DNA from: a bacterium
GTDB taxonomy: Bacteria; Thermotogota; Thermotogae; Mesoaciditogales; Mesoaciditogaceae
NCBI GenBank assembly: GCA_021800445.1
Contig: JAJYYZ010000004.1
Coordinates: 16,906 to 80,905 of the forward strand
DNA length: 64,000 nucleotides
Direction of reading: 5' to 3'
The translations under genes were made by a program, and so were the position numbers. Below, piece after piece: positions 34,286 to 43,429 of the stretch (position 1 is the first letter of the stretch; every line of letters begins with the position of its first letter). The notes beneath the pieces are model-generated. The model worked only from the letters and a program-made list of their open reading frames with translations. It did no database searches and was not told the origin of the DNA.

Positions 34286-35120
34286 GGTTGCAAAAGATAT
34301 AGGTTTTTGTTTCGGAGTTGACAAAGCTGTCGAAATCGCAAAAAAATTGCTTGAAAAAGGCGGGAATGTTTACGTGACTGGCGAACTCATACACAACGAA
34401 GAAGAAATGAAAAAACTCAATCAACTTGGGCTCAAAACTTTCGACGTTACTTCAAAGTGGCCGGATCTCTCGGAAGCAACGGTACTCATAAGGGCGCACG
34501 GCGTACCAGTAGATCAACTTGAAAAGATCAAAGCGCATGCCAAAAAGGTTGTCGATGCCACATGTCCGGTCGTTTTGTCGCTCTCAGAATCGATTTTAGA
34601 CGCTAAAAAACAAGGATTTGAAGTTTTGCTTTACGGACACGATAAACACGACGAAGTTGTTTTTCTCAAAAGTGTCGTCAACGATTTGAAAGTTTTTGAT
34701 TCTCCCGAAAGTTTAAGATATTCGACCAAAAAGATCGCACTTTTTTCTCAAACAACGATGGATGCGGATGGCTTTAAAGAAATTTCAAAAGCAATAGTCG
34801 AGAACATAGAAGACTTATCATCCGTGATGATAAAAAACAGCATATGCAACGTTACATATCAAAGAGAAAGAGAGGTGAAGGTTTTAGCGAGTGAAAATGA
34901 TGTTTGTCTGGTAATAGGAGGTAGCAAAAGTTCTAACACGAGAAAACTTTTTAATATAGCCAAAAGCATCAATTATAAAACCTATCTTGTTCTAAACATG
35001 GCAGATTTAAAACCGGAATGGTTTGATGCTGCCGAAAGTGTTGGAATTTGCAGTGGAACCTCAACTTCAATGGGAATCGTCGATGAAATCGTTGAAAGGT
35101 TGAGGACGTTCAAAAATTAA
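34272..35120 (+). CDS. ispH: 4-hydroxy-3-methylbut-2-enyl diphosphate reductase
   Basis: A 282-residue iron-sulfur enzyme of the last MEP-pathway step, giving IPP and DMAPP. The three cluster cysteines are C13 (DIGFCFGVDKA), one in VDATCPVVLSL (about 96) and one in NSICNVTYQRE (about 194); the ligand-binding LIRAHGVP and GSKSSNTRKL blocks are present. The start is TTG 34272, six bases after AAGGA. In Clostridia ispH is sometimes fused to rpsA; here rpsA is separate and follows after 7 bp. Confidence 0.95.
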   Translation: MLRIKVAKDIGFCFGVDKAVEIAKKLLEKGGNVYVTGELIHNEEEMKKLNQLGLKTFDVTSKWPDLSEATVLIRAHGVPVDQLEKIKAHAKKVVDATCPVVLSLSESILDAKKQGFEVLLYGHDKHDEVVFLKSVVNDLKVFDSPESLRYSTKKIALFSQTTMDADGFKEISKAIVENIEDLSSVMIKNSICNVTYQREREVKVLASENDVCLVIGGSKSSNTRKLFNIAKSINYKTYLVLNMADLKPEWFDAAESVGICSGTSTSMGIVDEIVERLRTFKN

Positions 35121-35127
35121 AGGAGGT

Positions 35128-36843
35128 GTGCCCTTCGGGGTGAAAATCATGGAAAACGGCGAAGTGCTTAACGGGAAAGAAGAATTCGAGAAGTATCTCG
35201 AAAGCGAAAATGTAGGAACACCGACTGTCGGAGAAGTAAGAAAGTGTACTGTCTTAAGCTCCGGTACCGAATACGTTATAGTCGATCTATCGGCTAAAAC
35301 TGAAGGAATGATAACGAAAAGAGAACTCGTGAGAAATCCTGAAAGTTACAAGCCGGGTGAGACGATAAAGGCTATGGTTATAAATTACAAAGGAGAAGAA
35401 GAAGGTGCGAGGACTTACCTTTCCGAACGCAGATTTATGATACCGAAACTCCTTGAAGAAGTAAGAAAAAGCATGGAAGAGAAAAGAACTGTCAAAGGTT
35501 ACGTTACAAAAAAAGTCAGAGGTGGATACACCGTTGAAATAGAAGGTACTCTTTCGGCCTTTTTGCCAGGATCTCAGGCATCTTATTTAAACAACGTATC
35601 CAACGAAGACCTCGTGAAAAAAGAATTCGAATTTGAAGTTATAAATTTTGAAGAACGCAACAACGGCAACAACATAGTACTTTCAATGGACGCGCTCGTG
35701 AAAAAGCAGGTTGAAGAGTTTTTGAACGGTATAGAAGTTGGTAGCAAGTTAGCCGGAGTTATAAAGGATATAACCTCTTTCGGGGCATTTGTGGACGTCG
35801 GGCCGATGACAGCGCTGCTTCCAAGAAGCGAAATAAGTTGGGACAAAAATGTCAACTTTAAAGACAAATTCCGTATCGGCGATAAAATTGAAGGCATTGT
35901 CATATCAAAAGATATCGTAAACAGAAAGATGTCTATAAGTCTCAAAAGACTTTCTAACGATCCGTGGGATGACATAGAGGCAAAGTATCCTGTTGGTACC
36001 GTTGTGGATGCGACAGTCACGGGTATAGCGCCTTACGGCGTCTTTGTGAAAATCTCGGATGGCATAAAGGGCCTTGTCAGATCGGAAGATATCTTTTGGG
36101 GAAATTACAGAAGAAACCTTAAAGACTATTTCCGTGAAAATGAAAACATAAAAGTCGAAGTCACCGAAATAGACAAAAACAGAAGGAGGATTTCTTTCAG
36201 CATAAAAGATGTGGAAGGAGATCCATGGAATGACATCGAAGAAAAGTATCATGTCGGCGATACGGTGAAAACGAAAGTTGAAAAGATACTCGATGCCGGA
36301 GTGATACTTGGCATCGAAGAAGAAGTTTCTGGTTTTGCCCATATCTCCGAACTCTCATGGAATTTCGTCAAAAATCCTTCCGATCTTTTCAAGAAAAATC
36401 AAGAAATTGAAGCAAAAATTCTCGAGATAAATCCTGAAAAGAGAAGGATGAAATTAAGCGTTAAAAGATTGCAAAAAGATCCTTGGGAAGAACTTGTCAA
36501 GAATGTCAAGATGGGTACTCCGGTTGATTGTGAAGTTGTCAACCTCAAGAATTCGGGTGCGATTCTGCGCGTGGTGGATTTCAACGTGGAAGGATTTTTA
36601 CCCAAATCTCAATTTTACGAGGGTATAAAGGTCGGAGATACCTTCAAGGCGAAAGTCCACAAGATATCCTACAACCCTCAATTAGATGAAAGAGATATGG
36701 TTGTGACCATAAAAGGAGAACCTGTGGAACAGGTTTTACATGCCAAAAAAGAAACTCCGAAAGAAGATGAATTTTTTAATCAAGGGCCTATGAGAACGAC
36801 AATAGGAGAAATGGTGAATCAAAAAGGTGAAAAGCAATCTTAA
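35128..36843 (+). CDS. rpsA: Ribosomal protein S1-like (six S1 domains)
   Basis: A 571-residue protein (longest version) with six S1 RNA-binding repeats at about 30-95, 112-175, 195-265, 285-352, 368-438 and 456-530; repeats 3 to 5 keep the GAFVDV/GVFVKI type of strand and the KRL-DPW linker recurs four times. It acts in mRNA binding on the 30S subunit. The start is uncertain: AAGGAGG ends at 35126, with GTG at 35128 (too close), GTG at 35140 and ATG at 35149. A short CCC-TTC-GGGG hairpin between the ribosome site and GTG 35140 could shorten the distance. It overlaps der by 17 nt. Confidence 0.9.
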   Translation: MPFGVKIMENGEVLNGKEEFEKYLESENVGTPTVGEVRKCTVLSSGTEYVIVDLSAKTEGMITKRELVRNPESYKPGETIKAMVINYKGEEEGARTYLSERRFMIPKLLEEVRKSMEEKRTVKGYVTKKVRGGYTVEIEGTLSAFLPGSQASYLNNVSNEDLVKKEFEFEVINFEERNNGNNIVLSMDALVKKQVEEFLNGIEVGSKLAGVIKDITSFGAFVDVGPMTALLPRSEISWDKNVNFKDKFRIGDKIEGIVISKDIVNRKMSISLKRLSNDPWDDIEAKYPVGTVVDATVTGIAPYGVFVKISDGIKGLVRSEDIFWGNYRRNLKDYFRENENIKVEVTEIDKNRRRISFSIKDVEGDPWNDIEEKYHVGDTVKTKVEKILDAGVILGIEEEVSGFAHISELSWNFVKNPSDLFKKNQEIEAKILEINPEKRRMKLSVKRLQKDPWEELVKNVKMGTPVDCEVVNLKNSGAILRVVDFNVEGFLPKSQFYEGIKVGDTFKAKVHKISYNPQLDERDMVVTIKGEPVEQVLHAKKETPKEDEFFNQGPMRTTIGEMVNQKGEKQS

Positions 36844-38131
36844 TTTGCCCGCAGTCGTCATAGCGGGAAAAAAGAACGTCGGAAAGTCAAGTATATTCAA
36901 CAAACTCGTTGGTTTCAGAAGATCTCTGGTGGCCGATTACGAAGGCCTAACCAGAGATCCGGTTATTTCTGACATAAATTTGGAAGGAAAAAACATCAGA
37001 ATCGTCGATCTGCCGGGATACTTTGTCGATCCGGCCGACGATATAGAAAAAAGTATGAACGATGCTTTAAAGCATTGGATAGCGAAGGCATCTTTGGTGA
37101 TCTTTGTCATCGACGGAAGAACTAACATAACGGAAGAAGACGAAGAAGTTGCGGATATAATCAGAAAATCCGGCAAAGATTGCCTTTTAACCGTGAACAA
37201 AGCCGAAGGAGAGGCCTACAAAAAAAACTTGGATGAGATATACTCGATCTCCATGGGCGATCCGATCTTTGTCTCAGCCGAGCACAACATCGGCTTCGAA
37301 ACGCTAATAGATGTCGTATTGAAAAGGATACCCGATTTCGGCCAGAGTATAACCGAAACGACTGTGAGGGTTTCGATCGTCGGAAGGCCGAATGTCGGAA
37401 AATCTTCTTTGCTAAATGCCTTAATCAACGAATCTCTCTCGATAGTAACGGACATTCCGGGCACCACAAGAGACACCATAGATGCGTCTTTCAATTACAA
37501 AGGAAGAGAAATACTTTTCATCGACACGGCCGGACTAAGAAGAAGGTCGCGCGTTGAGAAAGGAACAGTCGAATCTTTCAGCGGTGCCAGAACGATAAGG
37601 GCAATAATGAATTCAGACATCTCATTGCTCGTAGTTGATGCTTCGGAAAAAATTTCCGATCAGGACAAAAAAATTGCCTCTATGATATTGAAATATTCAA
37701 AGGCTCCGATCGTGGTTTTAAACAAATGGGATATCGCGAAGGCAGGGATTCTTGACGAAGCCAAAAAAGCGCTTTTTTTCATATCTTACAGTCCTTTCGT
37801 GCCATTATCCGCTGCCGAGAAGTGGAATACGAACAATCTTATGAAAGAAATCGTGGACGTTTACGACGGATACACCTCAAACGTTCAAACGTCAAAAATA
37901 GCGAATGCGTCCTCGCGTTTTTCGGCCGAGCATTCGATTTCGTCGAAATTGAAACTTTTCTACGCGACGCAGACCGGAACCTCTCCGCCGACCATCTCTG
38001 TTTTCGTCAATTTTCCCGAACTTTTTGATGACAGCATGAAAAGATCTTACGAAAACTTTTTAAGAAAACAGATAGATAACTTTGCAAAAACACCTTTGAA
38101 AATAATCGTAAGGGCGAGAAGAGAGTCATGA
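36827..38131 (+). CDS. der: Ribosome-assembly GTPase Der (EngA)
   Basis: A 434-residue protein with two consecutive GTPase domains and a C-terminal KH-like domain. Domain 1: GKKNVGKSS (14-22), DLPGY (61-65) and NKAE (124-127) where most enzymes have NKxD. Domain 2: GRPNVGKSSLLNAL (about 184), DTAGLRRRSRV (about 232) and NKWD (about 300). It acts in 50S subunit maturation. The GTG start lies inside the rpsA end; it overlaps plsY by 4 nt. Confidence 0.95.
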   Translation: MKSNLNLPAVVIAGKKNVGKSSIFNKLVGFRRSLVADYEGLTRDPVISDINLEGKNIRIVDLPGYFVDPADDIEKSMNDALKHWIAKASLVIFVIDGRTNITEEDEEVADIIRKSGKDCLLTVNKAEGEAYKKNLDEIYSISMGDPIFVSAEHNIGFETLIDVVLKRIPDFGQSITETTVRVSIVGRPNVGKSSLLNALINESLSIVTDIPGTTRDTIDASFNYKGREILFIDTAGLRRRSRVEKGTVESFSGARTIRAIMNSDISLLVVDASEKISDQDKKIASMILKYSKAPIVVLNKWDIAKAGILDEAKKALFFISYSPFVPLSAAEKWNTNNLMKEIVDVYDGYTSNVQTSKIANASSRFSAEHSISSKLKLFYATQTGTSPPTISVFVNFPELFDDSMKRSYENFLRKQIDNFAKTPLKIIVRARRES

Positions 38132-38730
38132 TTGTTGAAATAATATGGGTGATAGTTTCCTATTTTGTCGGAAGTATACCTTTCAGTTACATCTTACCTT
38201 ACATAAAAGGAGTAGATGTAAGAAAAGTCGGAAGCGGGAATGTCGGCGGCACAAATGCCTTAAGGGCAGGCGGCCCTGTGATCGGGTTTGTTTCGATGTT
38301 CCTTGACATTTTTAAATCTTTTATCGTTGTTTTGATCGCAAGACTTTTGGGATTTGATCTTATCTGGATATTGCTTGCCGGCACCTTTGCTATCATAGGT
38401 CATGATTACCCGATTTACATGAAGTTTAAAGGAGGAAAGGGAGTTGCTTCAACTTTAGGCTTTGTCTTTGCCGTGAATCCTTTAATTGCGCTTGGCTTTC
38501 TTGGAGTTTGGATCGTTTTCGCGCTTACGACGAAATACGTCTCTTTAGCTTCAATGATAGGTCTCGGCGTTGCATCGATATTGGCTTTCGCGCTGAGACA
38601 GGAATATTTGGGAATTACTTTGGTTTTTCTTTTTCTTTTGAGCGTTTACAGGCATCATGAAAACATAAAAAGGCTTATCAACAAGAAAGAAAACAAGATG
38701 GACTTGATAAGCATTTTAAGACAAAAATGA
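38128..38730 (+). CDS. plsY: Acyl-phosphate glycerol-3-phosphate acyltransferase
   Basis: A 200-residue protein with five or more membrane helices. Its three cytosolic motifs are present: GSIPFSYIL (about 11-19), KVGSGNVGGTNALRAGG (about 32-48) and GHDYPIYMKFKGGKGVAST (about 91-109). It makes lysophosphatidate from acyl phosphate and glycerol 3-phosphate. ATG overlaps the der stop (ATGA). The last 20 residues are a charged tail not typical of the core. Confidence 0.95.
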   Translation: MIVEIIWVIVSYFVGSIPFSYILPYIKGVDVRKVGSGNVGGTNALRAGGPVIGFVSMFLDIFKSFIVVLIARLLGFDLIWILLAGTFAIIGHDYPIYMKFKGGKGVASTLGFVFAVNPLIALGFLGVWIVFALTTKYVSLASMIGLGVASILAFALRQEYLGITLVFLFLLSVYRHHENIKRLINKKENKMDLISILRQK

Positions 38731-38739
38731 CATCATGAA

Positions 38740-39360
38740 ATGGGTGATCTTTTGAACGATGAAGAAAATACCCCGCTTATCTACAAAATAGTCGTCATAG
38801 TGGTTATCGTCGCTGCCATTTTCGCAACTTTTATGAGCATACTCGATTTTGCGCTTGTCAGATCGGATTCGGCGGAAATTTCTAATTTGAGCAAAACGAT
38901 GGAATCGATAAGCGGAAGGTTGAATGGAATCGATTCGGATATTTCCGCTTTGAAACAAAGCATATCTCCCGGCGGAGTCGTCGATGAGTACATAAATTCG
39001 TATAACTTTCTTTCAAACGGCAACATCGATCTCGAAAAAATCCTGACCTTTTCCTCTGTAAATCCAAATTCAGATTATTTCAGCATTTACATAACGGGAA
39101 AGAAAAGCGTATGGATAAACGTAACTAAGGGCGGTCAACTTTTACTTCAGGCGGATATGAGGCCGGGGCTTTCCGATTACGTTTTTTTCCTTTCGGGCAC
39201 ACCGACGGTCAAAACGACATATACCATCTCACTTGATCGTTCCTGCGTTGTAACCAGCAACGATGCTTCCGACACTTATTTCCTTGTGTCCAAAAACGGA
39301 TCATCCGAATTGTTGAGAATGAAAAATCAATTTCAACCTGTTTCTGAATTTTACAAATAA
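38740..39360 (+). CDS. Unknown single-pass membrane protein with coiled coil
   Basis: A 206-residue protein that I do not recognise. Residues 14-40 form one membrane helix (IYKIVVIVVIVAAIFATFMS), residues 44-75 a short coiled coil (ISNLSKTMESISGRLNGIDS), and residues 95-206 a beta-rich extracytoplasmic domain with one free cysteine. The N-terminus is acidic and cytosolic. The start may be ATG 38740 or TTG 38752, the latter just after GGGTGAT. It lies between plsY and the GH31 gene (12 bp gap), so it probably shares their transcript. A role at the cell surface is likely; nothing more can be said. Confidence 0.6.
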   Translation: MGDLLNDEENTPLIYKIVVIVVIVAAIFATFMSILDFALVRSDSAEISNLSKTMESISGRLNGIDSDISALKQSISPGGVVDEYINSYNFLSNGNIDLEKILTFSSVNPNSDYFSIYITGKKSVWINVTKGGQLLLQADMRPGLSDYVFFLSGTPTVKTTYTISLDRSCVVTSNDASDTYFLVSKNGSSELLRMKNQFQPVSEFYK

Positions 39361-39372
39361 AGGAGGGTTTAA

Positions 39373-41613
39373 ATGCCTACGATTCAGAAAATTAACGGTT
39401 CGATTTTTAAGGTCGTCTACGGCAATCCTGCAAATCCTGTTGATGTGACCTCACCATACGAAGAATCATATCTTAATTTTAAATGCGAAGAGATAAACGG
39501 AAAATTGCAGGTGATCGATGCTGGTAAAACGATCATATCCGAAAAAGACTCGAAGGTCGATGGCGGCATTTTCTCCGTGACCTTTTCATATGAAAATGCG
39601 CATTTCTTTGGTTTCGGAGAAAAGATGGGCTACCTTGACAAACGTGGTAAGCACTTTAAAATGCAAAACATGGATAACCCCCTCCATACGCCGGATCTTG
39701 ATCCGATGTACATATCAATACCGTTTTTTATTGCGGTTTCACCTAAAAAACCGGCAGTGGGGATATTCGCAAATTCCACATCTTACACTTTTTTCAGAAT
39801 GGGAAATGATTTCGATGTATCCGCCAAAGACGACGGCATTGAACTTTACTTCATTTACGGTCCCAAAGTGCAGGATGTCGTCAGCAAATTCGCACAACTT
39901 GTGGGGAAGATGGAAATGCCTCCCGCATGGTCAATTGGCTATCAACAATCAAGATGGAGTTATTCCACCGCTTCGGAAGCGTTGGATATCGCCAAAAAAT
40001 TAAGATCGGACGATATTCCGTGTGACGTTATATATCTTGACATAGATTACATGGACGGATACAGGGTTTTCACATGGGGAAAACACTTCGGAGATCCGAA
40101 GGGATTTTCTGAAGAGATGAAAAAATTGGGATTTAAGATCGTCACCATAATCGATCCCGGTGTGAAAACAGATGAAAATTACGAAATTTACAAATCAGGA
40201 AAATCGTTAGATGCTTTTGTCAAAGATCGAAATGGAAGAGATTTCACAGGCTATGTCTGGCCCGGAAGGTGCAATTTCCCGGATTTTCTGAGATCGGACG
40301 TAAGAGAATGGTGGGCAAAATCACATAAATCTTTATTTGAAAACGGTGTCGACGGTGTATGGAACGATATGAACGAGCCGTCGATAGTTTGGACTGATTC
40401 AAAAACATCCAAAATCTTTGAACTGATGCGAAAGGGAGAGATCGATTTTCAAGTCTTGGGTCAGGCGAAAGGATTTTTTACGCAGGAAGATTTTGGAGAC
40501 GAAATAGTTCACAAAGACGACAAAGGCAACGTTTGGCCGCATTTCAAAGTGAGAAATATTTACGCCCACCTCGAAGCGATGGCGACAAAACGGGCTTTTG
40601 AGATGTACAAACCAAATAAAAGGCCTTTCATTTTGACAAGGGCGGGATTTGCGGGAATTCAAAAATACGCTGCCGTATGGACGGGAGACAATTCAAGTTG
40701 GTGGGAACATCTTGAAATTGAAATGCCTATTTCTATGGGACTCGGAATGAGCGGAGTTGCTTTTACGGGCACGGATGTGGGCGGTTTCGGAGGGGACGCA
40801 GACGGAGAATTACTTGCCAGATGGACTGAAATGGGCGCTTTTTTCCCGTTTTTCAGAAATCACAGCGCCATTGGCACATCCCGTCAGGAACCGTGGGCCT
40901 TTGGCAAAAAGATCGAAGACACGATCAGAAAATATATAAAATTTAGGTACGCGCTTTTCCCGTACATATACACGGCATTTTATTTTTCTCACAAAGATGG
41001 GATACCCGTTATGCGTCCGCTTTTGTTTCTCGATCAAGACAACGAGAATCTCTACTCGATAAACGACGAATTCCTCTTCGGAGATTCGATTCTTGTCGCA
41101 CCCATAACAAGACCGAATGCAACGTGGAGAATGGTTTACATTCCGAAGGGAAAATGGATAGATATGAGAAATGGCAACCTTTACGAAGAAAATCACGTTT
41201 ACAAAATCGATGCTCCGCTTGATGAAATTCCAATCTTCGTAAAAGAAAATTCCATGATCTTTAAGACCGATCCCGCGAATTACATCCTTGAGAAAGAAAA
41301 GATGAACCTTTACGTAGACATTTACGGTCAGGAAGGCGTTGGCTACCTTTACGAAGATGACGGTGAAACGCTGAATTACAAACTTGGAAAGTACAATCTT
41401 TACGAATTTGCCGTCGGCGCGTTGAGTCGAGGATACACGATCGGAATAAAGGCCTTAAATCATGGATACACGGGAAAATATAAAAAGGTCCGGATGAACT
41501 TTTCGAATGCCCCCAGACAAATCATGGAAATCACCCTCAACGGTAAAAAAACAGAATCGCATTTCGACGGCAAAACTCTGAAAGTTGAATTTGAAATGGA
41601 AGATGTGATTTGA
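39373..41613 (+). CDS. GH31 alpha-glucosidase
   Basis: A 746-residue glycoside hydrolase family 31 enzyme without signal peptide, so cytosolic. The N-terminal beta-sandwich (1-175) is followed by the catalytic barrel; the nucleophile is Asp332 in VWNDMNEPS and the likely acid/base Asp439 in WTGDNSSWW. FRNHSAIGTSRQEPW and the C-terminal beta domains match the family. It would release glucose from the non-reducing end of alpha-glucans or disaccharides; alpha-xylosidase activity is less likely but not excluded. AAGGAGGG precedes the ATG. The next gene starts directly at its stop. Confidence 0.93.
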   Translation: MPTIQKINGSIFKVVYGNPANPVDVTSPYEESYLNFKCEEINGKLQVIDAGKTIISEKDSKVDGGIFSVTFSYENAHFFGFGEKMGYLDKRGKHFKMQNMDNPLHTPDLDPMYISIPFFIAVSPKKPAVGIFANSTSYTFFRMGNDFDVSAKDDGIELYFIYGPKVQDVVSKFAQLVGKMEMPPAWSIGYQQSRWSYSTASEALDIAKKLRSDDIPCDVIYLDIDYMDGYRVFTWGKHFGDPKGFSEEMKKLGFKIVTIIDPGVKTDENYEIYKSGKSLDAFVKDRNGRDFTGYVWPGRCNFPDFLRSDVREWWAKSHKSLFENGVDGVWNDMNEPSIVWTDSKTSKIFELMRKGEIDFQVLGQAKGFFTQEDFGDEIVHKDDKGNVWPHFKVRNIYAHLEAMATKRAFEMYKPNKRPFILTRAGFAGIQKYAAVWTGDNSSWWEHLEIEMPISMGLGMSGVAFTGTDVGGFGGDADGELLARWTEMGAFFPFFRNHSAIGTSRQEPWAFGKKIEDTIRKYIKFRYALFPYIYTAFYFSHKDGIPVMRPLLFLDQDNENLYSINDEFLFGDSILVAPITRPNATWRMVYIPKGKWIDMRNGNLYEENHVYKIDAPLDEIPIFVKENSMIFKTDPANYILEKEKMNLYVDIYGQEGVGYLYEDDGETLNYKLGKYNLYEFAVGALSRGYTIGIKALNHGYTGKYKKVRMNFSNAPRQIMEITLNGKKTESHFDGKTLKVEFEMEDVI

Positions 41614-42456
41614 ATGTACATAGGCGCTCATATGACAAGTCCGCTTTCGACGATACCCGACAGAACCGTTAAAACAGGCGGAAACACGTTTCAGATCTTC
41701 TCTCACAGTCCGAGGATGTGGAGCGTAAACGTAAAATCGAATGACTCCGAACGCGATGCTTTCATAGCGGGGATGAAAAGACAAAACATAAAAGGCGACA
41801 AAGTGATGATTCACGCGAGTTATCTCATAAACCTTGCGAGCCCTAACCCTGAAGTGCTTGAAAAATCCATAGAACTCATGAAAAAAGAACTCGAACTTGC
41901 GAGTTTGCTCAAGATCAAATACCTCAACGTCCATCCCGGCAGTGGCCTTGGAGAATCGGAAGAAAACGCAATTCAAAGAATTGGCCATTCAATAGCGACT
42001 ATCATGGAAGACAGTTCAAAGGGTGTTGTGTTGTTGCTCGAAATAGTTTCTCCGAAAGGAGGAAACATCGGACACAACTTTCGCCAACTCAAAAAAATTG
42101 CCGATCTAAGCGGGTATAATCTCTATTTCACATACGATACGTGTCATGGCTTTGACGCCGGATACGATATAACATCAAAAGACGGAATGAAAAAACTCAT
42201 GGACGAAATCGACGAAACGATTGGCAGAGATCACCTTGTCATGTGCCATTTGAACGATTCAATGTACCCGCTTGGCATGCATAAAGACAGACACGAAAGA
42301 ATCGGCAAAGGCTTTATAGGCGTAAAAGGATTTGAAACGTTCTTTTCGGAGGCGTTTTTCAGAACAATTCCCATGATCCTCGAAACGCCCGGAGGCGATC
42401 GAGAACACGAAGAAGACATAAAAGTTGTGAAAGAAATAGTAAAGAACGGCACGTAG
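41614..42456 (+). CDS. nfo: Endonuclease IV (AP endonuclease)
   Basis: A 280-residue enzyme of the Nfo family, which cuts DNA at abasic sites using three zinc ions. Ligand motifs are present: GAHMTSPLS (4-12), MIHASYLINLASP (about 67), LNVHPGS (about 106), LLLEIVSPKGGNIG (about 143), YDTCHGFDAGYD (about 175), HLNDSMYPLGMHKDRHERIGKG (quoted in part, about 209) and LETPGGDREHEED (about 250). The C-terminal residues NGT and the TAG stop are formed by the start of a mosaic repeat. Confidence 0.95.
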   Translation: MYIGAHMTSPLSTIPDRTVKTGGNTFQIFSHSPRMWSVNVKSNDSERDAFIAGMKRQNIKGDKVMIHASYLINLASPNPEVLEKSIELMKKELELASLLKIKYLNVHPGSGLGESEENAIQRIGHSIATIMEDSSKGVVLLLEIVSPKGGNIGHNFRQLKKIADLSGYNLYFTYDTCHGFDAGYDITSKDGMKKLMDEIDETIGRDHLVMCHLNDSMYPLGMHKDRHERIGKGFIGVKGFETFFSEAFFRTIPMILETPGGDREHEEDIKVVKEIVKNGT

Positions 42457-42665
42457 CGGGTAGCACGTGGAAAAATCAAACTGGAGGCGGAGAGCATGAT
42501 GCCGAGAGGTGGCCTCCGCAGCAACGCGAGGACCAGACACCGAAGGGCGAATGCTGGAGCCGAAGTGCAAAAGTGGCGCATGGCATATAGAAAGAACAAG
42601 TGACGAGTGATCAGTGAGGAGAGAGCAGCGCGTAGCGGGTGGCGGGTAGCTTGTGGCAAAAACAA
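42457..42665. repeat. Mosaic repeat, inverted copy with full core
   Basis: Inverted relative to the copies at 24950-25545. It has the 85-90 bp core (42482-42571, plus-strand GGAGGCGGAGAGCATGATG ... GACCAGACACCGAAGGGCGA) flanked by word blocks such as CACGTAGCGGGTAGCACGTGG and GCGCGTAGCGGGTGGCGGGT. The module order, read on the minus strand, is the same as in the other copies. No gene seen. Confidence 0.75.
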
Positions 42666-42741
42666 AACGATAGTAAATTTAAAAGGTGTGCAAATCAGAG
42701 TGATAAGGCTTTATGTTTCATGGCTTTTTTGTGCCAGTAGA

Positions 42742-42954
42742 TCACAGATTTAACTGCCTTTTCACTTCTTCATTCGAAACAATATTCACGCCATTTAAGG
42801 CATCTTTAGCGTCTTTGAAAAAATTCGGATCTTTGTTCAGTTCACGCTCGATTATCAGTTCTTCATATTCTTCCCAAAGTCTTTTGATTTCATCATCCGA
42901 AAGATTGTCAATCGAATCTTTGAGCTTTTTTCTTAAATTTTTTGTATTTTGCAC
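42742..42954 (-). CDS. Small charged helical protein, possible antitoxin
   Basis: About 70 residues, not recognised. It is highly charged and helical, with LSDDEIKRLWEEYEELIIEREL in the middle (about 17-38), a pattern seen in small antitoxin-like or regulatory proteins. GTG 42954 has GAGG eight bases upstream; GTG 42963 would lie within that site. On the minus strand a TATAAT (complement of 43003-43008) may be its promoter. No partner gene is adjacent: a repeat lies downstream and a divergent Phd/PIN pair upstream. Confidence 0.5.
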   Translation of the reverse strand: MQNTKNLRKKLKDSIDNLSDDEIKRLWEEYEELIIERELNKDPNFFKDAKDALNGVNIVSNEEVKRQLNL

Positions 42955-43132
42955 AGATAACACCTCTTTCGTACCAAATTGATCGTTATCGACACTACTT
43001 CAATTATAACAGAAATATCCATCTACACATATTTTGGTCTGATCGTGTCATCCACTATTTCTAACTTGATCAGAGTGCGGAATTACACTTCCTGTTATCC
43101 CGCACTCTTTGTCATCTTGACCATTTGATAAA

Positions 43133-43162
43133 TTGATCATTTGTGGACATTTGTGATAAAAT
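43133..43162 (+). promoter_or_regulatory. Promoter of the Phd/PIN pair
   Basis: TTGATC (43133-43138), an 18-nt spacer and TAAAAT (43157-43162), 18 bp before the antitoxin ATG, with GAGGTGAT as ribosome site. The words CATTTGATAAATTGATCATTTG around it form a local repeat where the antitoxin could bind, as Phd-type antitoxins repress their own promoter. Confidence 0.4.
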
Positions 43163-43180
43163 GTTTTAGAGGTGATGTAA

Positions 43181-43429
43181 ATGAAAACCGTTACGGTCAG
43201 AGATATAAGAAATAGATTTGATGACGTCTTGAAAGAAAAGGAAGAAGTCGTGATTCTGAAAAGAGGTGTTCCTGTGGCTACTATGAAGCCGTTTGATAAT
43301 GTTGATCTAATGAAGTACTATCTTGAAAGAGCTCAGGAAGCATCAAAAGAGGCGGGCTTAACGGAAGAAGAAGGTTTATCTCTCTTGAAGGAAGTAAGAG
43401 AAGAATTAAGAAATGAAAATCGTCATTGA
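43181..43429 (+). CDS. Phd/YefM-type antitoxin
   Basis: An 82-residue protein with the Phd/YefM start MKTVTVRDIRNRFDDVLKEK, the DNA-binding part EEVVILKRGVPVATMKP (about 22-38) and a charged C-terminal helix that would bind the toxin. It overlaps the PIN toxin gene by 17 nt. Antitoxin and autorepressor roles follow from family and position. Confidence 0.85.
   Translation: MKTVTVRDIRNRFDDVLKEKEEVVILKRGVPVATMKPFDNVDLMKYYLERAQEASKEAGLTEEEGLSLLKEVREELRNENRH

Noticed and set aside
36827..38131. NKAE in place of NKxD in the first GTPase domain of Der as an unusual feature.
   Set aside because: As far as I recall, Thermotoga Der also has NKAE there, so it is a lineage trait and supports the taxonomic guess rather than being novel.
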